DNA from: Casuarina equisetifolia | Lineage: Eukaryota > Streptophyta > Magnoliopsida > Fagales > Casuarinaceae | DNA: 64,000 nucleotides | Direction: 5' to 3' | Assembly (NCBI GenBank): GCA_028551475.1 | Contig: CM052360.1 | Coordinates: forward strand, 18,712,501-18,776,500 | Part shown: one piece after another, positions 35,901 to 47,194 of the stretch | Numbering within the stretch: the stretch's first letter is position 1 | Layout of the letters: each line of letters opens with the position of its first letter | Translations under genes and position numbers: made by a program | Notes under the pieces: generated by a model | Told to the model about the DNA's origin: nothing | What the model saw: only the letters and a program-made list of their open reading frames with translations | The model's database searches: none

Positions 35901-38900
35901 CGGACACAGAATTCATACCAGATAAAGAGAAAAACATATTGGCAACCTGGGGTCAAATCTAGAGATAAGAAGACAAGTCTTTTACCTATCAACTAAGCAC
36001 CGACACTGGAAGGGAGAGATATGTTTGTAGATTCTTTGCCAATGTTTCAATCGGCAGCAGTAAATGCTTACACTTTTTTATGTCAAGTTTATTTCACAAG
36101 TTCCCCAAGTGTCCCACTCATCAACACCAGAGAAATGGTCAACAGCTCCGTTGAATTTCAAAAGTCAAAAAAAAAAAGTATCTTATATCAATTTCTTGGG
36201 TCTAAGTAACTATGCAACAAGAAAGACATGTAGAAAGAGATAGAGTAGAGAAGGCCATCCCCCTACTAAGTTCAAGAAGGACACAAGGCATTACTCCTAC
36301 TAAACATAAGCTAGCATCACTAACCATGACCCATTACCTCAGGCTAAATGCTGTTGGGAAAGTGCTAAATGATGTTGGGAAAGCATGGAAACAACAATGT
36401 CATAGAAAAACAAAAGCAAACACCCATTCAAATCCATCCATCCATCCATCCATCCACCCACCCACTCAACCCCCCCTGTTCCCTTTTCTTCTCTAGAAAG
36501 GGGAAAAAAATGGAGAAATCAATGGGAAGGAGATTTTCATCCATAAGTCGCAATATTTTTCTTCACCTACTTAAGTGCCACAAGGAAGAGAACCGCACAT
36601 TAACCCTGAAAAATAATAATGATTACCAAGACAATCTTGCAAGCACATGAAAATCAACCCACTGCTAAAATGAATGTAAACTCTAGCATGACCCAAGAAA
36701 TGTGTTAAGATTAGGGAAAGTCAAAACAAATGAAAACCCCACATGATATGACCAAAAGGAATAAGAATGAAGAAGGTGCCGATTCTGGTGATGCAAAAAC
36801 AAACATGAAGATATTTGCCATGTGATCGAGAGGAAAAATAAAACATAACCAGAGAAACAAAACAAATGGCTCAAAAAATGACACAGAAAAAACAGCGGCA
36901 GAAGCAGCAAACAGAAGTGAAGAAGAGGATACTAGAAGATAAAGCATGGAGGGTGAGATGACGTAAAGTACTTTCAATTACAAACATGACAACAACTAAG
37001 AAGTGGTCGAACACTACACAAATCATATCAGAGGCGATTAGTATTCCATCCAGTCCTTCAACATTGAGCACCCACAAATTAGAGAACGCAACACTAAGTG
37101 AACATCAGAATTCCTTAAGGCAAGCAGTTGAGAGGCCTTGGACCAAAAAACTCCCGCTCAATCACCAAAACCCCAGATAATATTATAAGCAACAAAGAAA
37201 AACACAACATACGTATACACATAGTACATACCACAAGATGTTGACAACATATCAAGGGTACAGCAAGAACACAGAGAACTGTCTGAGGCACAGCAGCAAA
37301 AGAAAATTGTTTGAGAAGTAATACAAAGCACACTTCCCTCCTTAAAGGCCTATACATGAGCCTCATCAGTTAAACTCAATAAGGAATTTGTGACATCTGT
37401 TAATACCATTCTGGAGCATGACTCATAAATTGAAAATTCAAATCTGCAGCAGATGGACCTGCTTTGAACTCACTAACAAACAAATTGGATAAGCAACCTT
37501 TCATCTTGTGACAAAATGCCACTCGTTAGGACAAATGATCAACTGAACAGTCATTTCCGGGAAGCAAATAGAGAAGGAGAAATCATTGTCTGATATAAAG
37601 TATATGCACATACCCACAGTCCGTGTACTAAGATATTTAGAGCTCTATAGTAAGGCATCCAAATATAGTACCTCCCCAAAAGCACCTCCTTTATCATTGC
37701 TTGGAAGCATTTCCATTCTACACGCTCAATTTTGGGCATAAACTTCATAGGTGGAACAACCATAATCCACATAACAAACACCAAGGTTCTCAAGTGTTTA
37801 GGTGTTGATTTAAGTTCTACCCTCCCACGAAGTGCCTATACTATCTTGCTTGAAAGCGTCAACACTCAATTCAGTAACTCATTCATTTCCTTCAGATACC
37901 AACTTCATCAAATGGATGGGATTCCTCGTGTTTAGCAGCCATTAACATGCTACAGAAATACTTATCCCTTTAAAATGTGTAACTTCAAATGAATTTTCAT
38001 CCCCTATTCATTTGCTAATGGAGTATAGCGGGAATGAAGACAACAAAATGGAAAAATTATAGGTCCAGTGCGTGTTTTAATTCGGAGTTGAAGAGGAGAG
38101 AATCAAGAAGACATCAAACAATTAATTCTCTTCCTTGTGGACACGGAATTCATCATCAAGATGAACCATGCAATTATTTTTAGCCTCAAAATTAGCAAGA
38201 AACATGTCTCCATGAAAAATCCAACTCATTCATTTTGGTCAGTTTCATAAGATTAAACCTACCTCCCAACAAGTACCTACACTATCTTGGTTGAAAGCAT
38301 TAACAATATCCACTCAACTTAGTGAACTCATTCATTTCTTTCACATCCCAACTTCACCAAAGGAGTTGCATCCCTCAAGTTTTTAGCTGCCTTTTGTGAT
38401 GCACGGCAAGAGTTATAAGTTTTAAATTGCGTTATTTTAAATGAACTCTGTATTAAATGATTGTTAGCCCACATACTAGCAAGAAACATATTTGCATCAA
38501 AATCTGACTCATTAGTTTTGGTGGATTACCAATGGTTTATTACAATTCCTAAAGACAAGAACCTATGTCCCAAGAGAATAAATATTTCAGTTAGAAATAA
38601 TACCAAACAACAAAGGTCATACAGAATACTATCAACTAAATCAACCTATTTCATTCCATTTCGCATCTGGAAGTGTACTCACTAGAAATGATACCAAATA
38701 ACATCATAAATCAACCTTCAATTTTCATTAGTGCTATTCAACATGCAGTAAACAGTTGATATGACACCATGAAGCTCATGAAGCCAACTTCTTGTTCATT
38801 GTACTAGATCATGTAATAACATGGATACTTATCAAGTACAAACAGAAATTTTACCAGCATAACTACAGTAGCAGGCAGTTAAATGAAGTATTTCAAGACA

Positions 38901-39482
38901 TATACACAAATATACGAACATTACGGACCTGCTATCTCTGTCCCTTTCCCTCATGTCCCGTTCTCTGAACTCCTTCTCATGACTCCTCTCTTTGTCATCA
39001 TGGTCACTCCGATGCCTCTCTAATTGACTCCCACTTCGACGTGACCGCTCTCTCTCCCTCTCCTTGTCCCTCTCATTCTCACGGCCACGTTCTCTCCTAT
39101 CTTTATCCCGATCACGATCTGGTTCTCTGTCTCTCTCCTTCCCATTTCTCTCCTCCCTATCCCTATCTCTCTCCTTATCCTTATGCTCCCGGCTACTCCT
39201 ATGTCGATCCTTTTCCCCGTCCCTGGACCTTGAACGCTGGCGAGAGGAGCCCCTCTCTCTGTGTCTATCACGATCACGAGAATCATCTTCTGATCTTGAG
39301 CGCTTTGAGCAGTGCTCCACATTATCATCCCTCTCGTCACTCCTATGCTTCGATCTGCGACTACGTTCTTTGTCTCCAAAGTTCCTAGTTTCACCACCAC
39401 CATTAACCATGCCATCCTTCTCTTTCTGGGCCTCAGGATTTTCAACTGTTTTCTCCAAATAATCATATGCATCAAAATCCAT
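26998..39482 (-). CDS. RBM39/CC1-like splicing factor (RS-rich, three RRMs)
   Basis: Thirteen coding exons: 38929-39482, 34233-34314, 34064-34120, 33292-33347, 31413-31647, 30913-30996, 30544-30618, 29714-29797, 27835-27899, 27518-27758, 27347-27435, 27129-27243 and 26998-27039. They sum to 1779 nt, 592 residues, with every phase consistent. An untranslated first exon is likely (donor at 40210, acceptor at 39533). It is a nuclear pre-mRNA splicing factor. Residues about 60-185 are an Arg/Asp/Glu/Ser-rich domain. RRM1 spans about 206-282, with KGVGYIEFYD as its RNP1-like strand. RRM2 spans about 310-385, with LYVGNLHF and KGFGFVQF. The last RRM spans about 515-579 and contains RWF, the R-x-F mark of a UHM that binds tryptophan ligand motifs in partners such as U2AF. 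The order matches the CC1-like family (RBM39/CAPER in animals, At2g16940 type in plants). The first coding intron is 4.6 kb. Confidence 0.94.
31214..31234. repeat. Homopolymer of 21 G in an intron
   Basis: An uninterrupted G21 followed by CCACGGGGAATGTGGGGG, inside the intron between exons 5 and 6 of the splicing factor (on the transcript it is C21). The length is likely to vary between individuals or be a sequencing uncertainty. Confidence 0.9.
36432..36464. repeat. (ATCC)n microsatellite
   Basis: Six ATCC units followed by ACCC units, inside the long intron of the splicing factor. Confidence 0.9.
37796..38460. repeat. Diverged direct duplication, about 445 bp apart
   Basis: 37805-37990 and 38255-38445 share a collinear series: CTACACTATCTTGG/CTTGAAAGC, ACTCATTCATTTC, CAACTTCA, CTCGTGTTTAGC/TCAAGTTTTTAGC and TTTAAATGAACT-like endings. 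Clearly diverged. It is within the long intron of the splicing factor. Confidence 0.6.
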
Positions 39483-40395
39483 TATAACTTTCTTCTTAAG
39501 AACCACACGGATAAAGCTTATTGAAGCTGATACCTGCAAGCAATTAGTGACAAGATAGTAAAAACCAAAAGCGTGATACACTGTCTAGCTGCTGATATTA
39601 AGCAGCAGGAAAAAAAAGAACAAAAATAAAAAAAAAAGAATGCACAAACTTTAAACTTCACCTTGTCAAGAGCTCAAAATATCTGAACCCTCAATGATAG
39701 ATACATACTCAATGTAATAATCACCAGTTCCAACCAAGAAACAAAAAGTATGTAATTCCTTTTCGACACTTCTCGGCAGAAAAAACTCACGGCTTAAGGC
39801 TATTCCACAAAATCTCCACCCTTTAAAATCAAAAGCAAAACCCTATCAAGTTCAGTTCCTCAATAACTACAAGTGAATTTCATACTCCCGTAAGGATTTC
39901 AAGCACATACTCTCCACGCAATTTCTAACAACTCTCTCTGATTACGAATAAACTACAAGCCTTAATTCAACGACACAACAAAAATTTCCAATCCAGCATT
40001 CATTTCCATACCCTACAACGCCCAGAAACAAAACAAATCCCTTACTAAAATCAGGTAACATTCTATTCGCTCGCAGGCGCATCCGGAAGTAAAAAGAAAT
40101 AATAAAAAAATCGTATAAAATTCATCAAAACCCCGAGGCTTACAGCATTCCTCAGCAACCAAGAAAGAAAAGCTAGGGTAGAGTTTCTTCCGGGAATTTT
40201 AAAAAATACCTTCAGAACGGAAATGCAACGTAGACCTCCCAATCGTAGACTGAGAAACAGTGAGATTACAGTCCGTTTGAGTCTTGAAGCTCAAAACTTC
40301 AACGAGTTTATAGATTTCGAGCTCGAAGCGCGAGAGTATAGATTTATGGACTTCCCTGCTGTATGGCTAGGGCAAGAGGGCCAACACGGGAGCAG

Positions 40396-40565
40396 CACGT
40401 GACTGCGTACCGTCACTGGATTGGGCCGGCGTCGATCCGAATCTACTTAATTAATATCCATTGACCCGCAAGTCGACGGATCATTAAGTAAGTCCAGCCC
40501 ATGGCCCAATTATAGGTTAAAAGCTTTGACAGGGTTCCCAAAACGCCACGTAGAGCCCATTAAAT
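40396..40565 (-). promoter_or_regulatory. Promoter region of the splicing factor: G-box and TGGGCY elements
   Basis: Just upstream of the likely untranslated exon (about 40210-40330) lie a G-box CACGTG (about 40397-40402), TTGGGCC (about 40421), AGCCCATGGCCCA (about 40496) and AGCCCAT (about 40553). TGGGCY 'site II' motifs are typical of constitutive plant genes for RNA and organelle functions. Confidence 0.6.
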
Positions 40566-41027
40566 GTATTTTAAGTTCCTTTACAGCACCTCAATAAAGT
40601 GTATGGTCAAAGAAAACATTGGTCAAGAGCCGGTGCTGATCATTCAGTAAGAAATGAACTTCTGCAATCTGATTGAAAATCTAAATAAACACTTAAAAGT
40701 TGACAAAAACCTAATTTAGTTGAGAATAAATATTAATTAAAACATTTTGATCTCCAGTTTGACACATGAGTGTATAAGTTTAAAAACTACCAATGTAAGC
40801 AATATTATTGAATAACTGATAACATTACATTGTTGTTGTTTAACCTGTATGCCTCACAAGAACTTTTGTCAGTTCTAAATATTAAGAACATATCTGAGAG
40901 GCTCAAACACTCTGTAATTCATCACAAGATGGCATGCAAGACCCTCAACAGAACTCTGGGTCCAATGAAGTCAAAAAATATTCGCTGACACTATTAGCAA
41001 AATTGTGGGCATAGTTATCTGAGCTCC
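40566..41027. other. Intergenic between the splicing factor and IF-3 genes
   Basis: The distal promoter of the splicing factor and the 3' UTR of the IF-3 gene share this short gap. No ORF is supported. Confidence 0.5.
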
Positions 41028-44000
41028 TTAGTTTCGCTTAGTTGTTCTGCTTGGTGCCGCATTGGAGCTCTCACGACTAAAGATTCCAAATGTCTTTGTC
41101 CCACCCTTGTCAAGGCCTGGCTTTTGGCTATCCCCTCTGGCGCCAGGATTGCTTTGGTTTCCTTCTCTCTGCCTAGGAACTTCTGCTTTTCCAGGAGCAT
41201 TTGAACTAAAAATGCCAAAACCCGATGGGGAACTGGGAGCAACAGGGGGCCTTGGTTCCCGCATGTTATTAGGAGGCTTTAAGCTTCCGTTTGCAGAAGC
41301 ATCACCACCAACTTTCCTACCTCCGACCACTGAGGGTGAGGAATTCACATCAACTGGAGGCTGCCTTCTTTGATTTAGAAATTGGGGTTCTGGTCTCGAT
41401 GAGTCTCTCGGCACTGGGCCACTATTATCTGTCCGTTTTGTTGGTGGGATCTGATTCCTTGGCTCGCTTCCTTTGTACCTATTTTGCGCCAAAGAAGACC
41501 CTTTCGGGGATGAAGAAACTGGATTTGCTTCGGTAAAATCTGGCAGGTCATCTTCATCAGAGAGGATCTCTTCTTCAGCCGCTGGGGCAGAATCGACAGC
41601 TGCTGATGCAGTAGAAGCGCTTTGAACCTGAGCCTCAGCAATCTGGGCCGCAGCAAGCTTCAGTTGTTTTCCACTACCTTTCTTGGGTGCGCCAAATTTG
41701 ATATGCCTGACTATCACATGTGCTACTGCTTCTCTCACTGTTTCTCTCCTCACAACTTCTTTCACTGATGGTCCACTTTCAACCACAGCCACATCTTCAA
41801 TCTATAGAGAAGTTGCCATGATTAAGAGAGGATAAGTAAAAAGGAAAGGAAAAGAAGAGAAAAACCACAAAACTATGTGGTGATGATTCAAATATGAAAC
41901 AGAAAGATAAGTCAAAAAGGATTTGGTAATACCAAAGCAGCGAATCGATTTAGCAGTCCTCCCAAGTCCTGACCTACTTTACCCTTGATTATACACTGTT
42001 TCAGATCCACCGAGGAAAATTAGCCATATGAGCATTGATAGTTAATATGGTAACCTCTGAGCAAGAATATCGGACAAACATAAACCAATAGGTACTTAAG
42101 TAGAAAGAAAACTTTTATTGGCAAATACATAAGTGTGAGGAACTTTTGTGAGCTTACATATATAAGTAGGACAATGAAGCATGTCTGGCTTAACGCTAGA
42201 AAATTGTTGTCTTGGTTCTATATTTCTTTTTCTTTTTCTTCTCTTCCCAAGCAAAATTTTCGTGTCAGTTCTTGCAAGTTTGAGAAAGCCATATTACCTT
42301 TTTAAATCCTCGATTCAGTCTTCTTTTACATTTGCAAAGTTCCTATATTCTTGGTAGCTTTAATTTTAATTTAGAATTCATTTGCTTGAGTACAGAGTAT
42401 TCAATTCTCAAGAAATCAGCTAACAGCAAACATTGCCCAAAATAATAAATAAATAAATAAAACAAAACGGAATGAGGAATGAGAGTATCAAGGTAGTTGT
42501 CTCTCGTCAACAACCCCACCAGCTTAGTGGAGCTGGGGTACTTCCAACTGAGAGGTTGGGGGTTTCAGACACCCCCCTCCTCCACGCCGTTAATAAAAAT
42601 AAATCGTCAAAGCATGAGTAAAAACATGTATAAATACATGTATAAAAACAGGGCTTAGAATGACAATTAGCAAAAAACATTCCATTGAAACAGAAATAAA
42701 TAGAAAATCCTTCAAAGAAATCATAGAAAGTACCTTGACCCGGTAACCACGCTCCATCAATTTTATCATTTGATCTGCTTTCATCTTCAAATCCTTTAAT
42801 TCCTGAAAAGCATAGCGGCAGGTATCTTCTAACATCAATAGTTTCACCCCACTCTAATGTAATGTTGTACATGAACGTTGTAACCATGCTCCCCTTTAGT
42901 TTTAACTGATTCATCCAATTTTTCTGTGATTTTTACGTTGCAGGTCACACATCTGGGTTAGTAGGTACATCTATACCTCAGCCAGGCTTCCAAACACGAA
43001 TGTATGGAATGATTTAAATCATTTATTACATCAAGACACTAGCAAACAATGTGCTAAAGCACTCAAAAACTAGAGTTAAAAGAAATTAACGTTATCTTCC
43101 TTGGCTAAGAAGGACCACATTGTTTTTCACAATGTTCCAACCCACTTAAAAAGTATGTGTTTTCAATGCATCTATAACCTTATAAGCGAAAATATTAAAT
43201 TGTTGCTAGCATTTCTTTATTCAGTTCTGAACCAGAAAAGAAGAGTTTAATGAAATTCCAAAACAAGGCTGAAGAAAAATACAGAAACAGGAATTCCAAG
43301 GGAGTACTTACAGTTTTCCCTGAAAAACGAACTTCTTTGCAATCTCCCTTTCGTAAAGACAAATCGGCCTGCACAGATATTACAACCATAAGATAAGAAT
43401 TTGTCTTACTCAGCCACTATTTTGAAGCTTTAGGCTAAGAATTGTGCGCCAGAACTAGACAAAACTACACACAGAGGATGGCAATGATTTTAAGAACCAG
43501 GTCAACACAGGATCATCAGGGTAGATGTTACACCAAAAACTTCCAAAAATTTCAAAATGCAAACGTAATCAAGGTGATGGTAACTTGAATATTGCAACCT
43601 CAGGGCCTAACATTAGGAATCAATTTGTGATTCTGAATTTGAAGCATCACATATAACTTATACAATATATATTGAAGTAAATCCTGCATGATGCAAACTA
43701 CATGTTGAGTCACTTCATCATTTTCTTTTCTTTTCTTTGCTTTTTTTTAATTTTTAATGAGCTGTACATGCACTTGATCGATCTTGAATTCATGATTGCA
43801 TGCAGCACGCCATTCTTACAGGTGGAAAATGAACAATTAAGCTACAGCTCATTGGAAAGAGACAAGTCATTATCCAAATCATCTAACTAGCTGTCTCTTG
43901 GAGACTCTGTCCAAAGTCAGCAAGACTGATCTGTGACTGAGATGCCTACTATCATATCTGACCTTCTGCAGAGCCAAGGGTTATGAAGCTTCAATGCACA

Positions 44001-46390
44001 AATTAAATTACTGAACCAAAACTTGTTCAACACCAATTTACACTATGAGTAATTCTCCCCTGATGTAAACATAATGTACAACGCCCAAGAGATGATTCTG
44101 GAACAGGTACAACTACAAGGGACTGATTTTTTTAATGTGTACATGTGTTCTCTAGTTCTAAGCAGCTTTGGTTCATGAACCACATCTCTCAGGTTCAACT
44201 CTTCCTACCTAATGATAAACATAGTCAGCATATACTTGCCTACATGACAGGGAAAAGTCAAAAACCCGACATGCACGCACACAAGAAAATTATAACATTG
44301 GTACATAAGCTCCAAAGCCCAAGAACAAATATGTACAAGGGCAAGCAGTCGGTACAAGTTAGAGATAACGCAAACTCTTGCAGAGCAAACCTTACATGCC
44401 TAACAATCCTTAATATCAAAAGAACTTACAGTTAATTATCCACATACAGAAGGAAAAGTTTCAACTCTACTTTTAAACCACCATACTCCTATATGATCAA
44501 AGACAAACAGAAAGTGGTGCACCAAATATAAGTAATTCTTTTTATCATAGACGAGGACTGGCCAGAACAAAGACACAGATAAAACAAATCAATTAAAAAG
44601 TAGTGGTAAGGTCCTGAAAATTTTCATGAGCTTATCCTTGCCAGATTTAACACTGAGGCACCAATCTGCAACATAACCCACCTTGGCTTTAGCACGGTCT
44701 TTTTCCTTTAACTGCTGTTTGTACTTTTCTTTGTGGAAATCCATGAGTTTACAAACAGGTGGATCAGCTTTTCGTTGAACCTGTAAAACATAACACGGTT
44801 GAGTCCCTAAAACAGAGCTAAACTAGATAAAATTACTGGTTGAAGTCTAAAACAAAACACGAGTATACACACTTCTAGAAGCTGACAAATGAAAAACACT
44901 ATCTGATGATAAGAGAACCCCAGACACTGGACAAGGGTAGGTATTATTGATCAACTATATCGCATGAAGCTAAATTTTTTTCGAATCACAATCAATTCCA
45001 GCTGCATTCATCAAATCTGACCAATCAGTGTTCTCCCTGGATCCCATTCATGAATTTACTCTACAAGAACGATGGCCACAAATTTGAAATGTACCTCCAC
45101 TAAATCAAGATTGTGTCTCCTGGCATGCGCCAGGGCTTCATTCCTTGAGACAAGTTCATGCCCTGCACATAAAGATGAATTAAAAATGATTGCCAATATA
45201 AACTTACAATACTCTTACATTGCCAGAAAGACAAACATAGTGATCTTCCCCCAAGTAGTTTTTAGCAGTAAGTCAAATGCAATATTAAGCTAAATATTTC
45301 ACACAATCTACCACTTCGGAATAACTTAGTTACTACTCTCTTTCCTATTCAAGTCATATTCACCTAAATCTGGCATGTTATTACCATGTTCAATCGATCA
45401 TATGATGACTTAAAGAGTCTTCAGAAGCTCCTACATCTCTCCTTAGCAAAAGCAACTTCCAGTGACTAGTGATTAATTCTTTTTAAAGTATCTAGTGTAG
45501 TCTGTCATAGCACTTTTTCATCTTTTGTTTGTTCTTATTTTTCTTTTAAGGGCAGTTTAATGTATATTTATGTTGCACGAGAAATAATATCACATCAGTT
45601 TTTCTTCTCTTACAAGTCTAAAAGCACATCCATACTATTTGTCACCATCTATATCCCACAATGTAATTATCATTTTCTTTCACAGTGATTTCAAGCATTA
45701 GAAATGCTTCTGAGCTTACTGTCCATCTCAAACCATCAACAGATATCATACTGGACATACACAAAAAAATAATTACAAAATACATCCAGCTGAGGTACCT
45801 TGCTCTGTTACAAGCCTAATAGTCGGGGCTGTGATTTCGTCGTTCATACGTGGGCCGCTCGTGTCCTTCTCCTCCTTCGGCGCAACCTGAAAATTCAAGA
45901 ATACATTACCGTAGAACAAAACATCCATCCCACTACCTACACACTCTGAAATAACTTCCACCGCTCTGCACCCATGACTACCAATACCAAAAAATTATAC
46001 ATAATCCACAAATTAAACCTACAAAGAGAATTCAATCAACCATTTACTGCTTCCCCTTATACGAAAGCGGGAAGATATCCATACAGAAAATACATAAAAA
46101 TACAAATAATCAAAACCAAATAAAAGAAAGAAAAATAATAGATTGCCCAGATAGTCAGCAAACTAAATCCAGATCATTACCTGAACTGGCGCAGCAAAAA
46201 ACCTCACATTGTCGCAAAAACTGGGGTGTCCGCTGCGAATTGCCCAATATGGCTTTTGCACAGAACATGGACTGGTAAGCGAAGTATTTGAATTGATAGA
46301 AGCACCACTTGGGATGGCAAGGTAGTATCTATGAATCTGATACGAGTAATGCCTGAGCTTGAACCTGCTTATTCTACTCCAAAACGCCAT
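41028..46390 (-). CDS. Organellar (likely mitochondrial) translation initiation factor IF-3
   Basis: Eight exons: 46181-46390, 45799-45886, 45095-45162, 44682-44780, 43312-43368, 42734-42802, 41933-41995 and 41028-41801. They sum to 1428 nt, 475 residues. Bacterial-type IF-3 binds the small ribosomal subunit, keeps the subunits apart and proofreads start-codon pairing. Residues 1-70 are Arg/Ser/Tyr-rich and nearly free of acidic residues, like a mitochondrial presequence. The N-domain spans about 81-150 (MNDEI, LVSRNEALAHAR, DLVEVQRKADPPVCKLMDF, KEKYKQQLKEK). The C-domain spans about 156-256 (KEVRFSGKT, MIKLMERGYRVK, VRHIKFG). Beyond 260 there is a long low-complexity tail with an acidic patch EEEILSDEDDLPDF (294-307), then a Pro/Arg/Ser/Gly-rich region to the end. 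Plant mitochondrial IF-3 (At1g34360 type) also has such an extension. A plastid location cannot be excluded. Confidence 0.93.
42490..42610 (+). mobile_element. SINE-like, tRNA-derived sequence in an IF-3 intron
   Basis: It contains a pol III A-box-like CAGCTTAGTGG at about 42519 and, about 35 nt on, a B-box-like GGTTTCAGACACC at about 42561. It is followed by TTAATAAAAATAAAT, with an AAATAAATAAATAAA stretch just before it. It is in the intron between exons 6 and 7. No tRNA cloverleaf can be completed. The call rests on box matches only. Confidence 0.4.
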
Positions 46391-47161
46391 CTTTCTTAGT
46401 TAAGAAACAGCAAATTGGTGCATTTTACAATATAGAACTTCCCAGAAAGAGATAAAGAGAGAAAGAGCGAAAGAGATTGGTGAATCAGGAGTTGGGTCCA
46501 AAGCCCTAACCAGGGGTTTTCAGCTCTGGATGCCAAAACAGTCCTCGATGCTGTAAGCTTTTCCCAAACAAAAGTCCATTAACAGTCGGATCTTTCATGG
46601 GCGAAGCCCGCCCGATTCTGAACCCATAAATGCTTTTACAACACTTAAAAAATTTGACAAATAACTACATAAAATGTTCTCCACTATTTTGATCTTTACA
46701 GATATGGAATCCTTAGTCACAAAAATTTTTTTAAAAAAATATTAATCTTGGATTTGAATTAACCTAACCAAGTTTGATGGAGGGTTTTGAGTTATTAAAA
46801 AAAAAATTCTTTTTACCATTTCTTCAATCTAGATATATTTCCTTCTGCTTTTTTTTTTCTATCTTTGTCTCCTTGGCTTGTCTTTTTTGGTATCTTTGTA
46901 TTTGGCGGCCTCTTCTTTTGTACAACATAAATTATTTGTAATATCTATCACTTTTTTATGGTAAGTGTTTGGACTCATTTGAAGACTAAAAGACCTAATA
47001 TTTTATTGATTTGAAATAATGATTTCACCCAGAATGGAAAAAAAATCAAAAATTATATAATTACCTTATTAACAGAAAGTTAAGACCCTAATCATTTTGT
47101 ATATTCTATTGATAATTGAATGTCGGGCCTCCTTTAAAACCCAGTTAAACTTGAAATGATA

Positions 47162-47194
47162 GGCCCAACACAAGACAATGGGCCTTGTTGGGCC
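47162..47194. promoter_or_regulatory. Inverted pair of TGGGCC elements
   Basis: GGCCCAACA (47162-47170) and its exact inverse TGTTGGGCC (47186-47194) surround another TGGGCC (47179-47184). This gives three site II motifs in 33 bp, about 0.8 kb upstream of the IF-3 ATG. No gene start is visible next to it. Confidence 0.45.

Larger units (their letters stand above)
34315..38928 (-). other. 4.6 kb intron of the splicing factor gene
   Basis: It separates the RS domain exon from the RRM exons. It holds a (CCAT)n microsatellite and a diverged duplication, and otherwise nothing coding that I can support. Reading through the donor at 38928 adds about 31 codons before a stop, so retention would give a truncated RS-only protein. 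Confidence 0.75.

Noticed and set aside
39020..39475. Long overlapping ORFs in several frames and on the plus strand across the RS-rich exon
   Set aside because: They are shadows of the Arg/Asp/Glu/Ser repeat codons. Low-complexity codon repeats stay open in other frames.
41062..41373. Plus-strand ORF of 103 codons
   Set aside because: It is antisense to the Pro/Ser/Arg-rich IF-3 tail exon, which has a continuous frame and family match.
42490..42610. Functional tRNA gene
   Set aside because: Box-like motifs are present, but no acceptor stem or cloverleaf can be drawn. Kept only as a SINE-like candidate.
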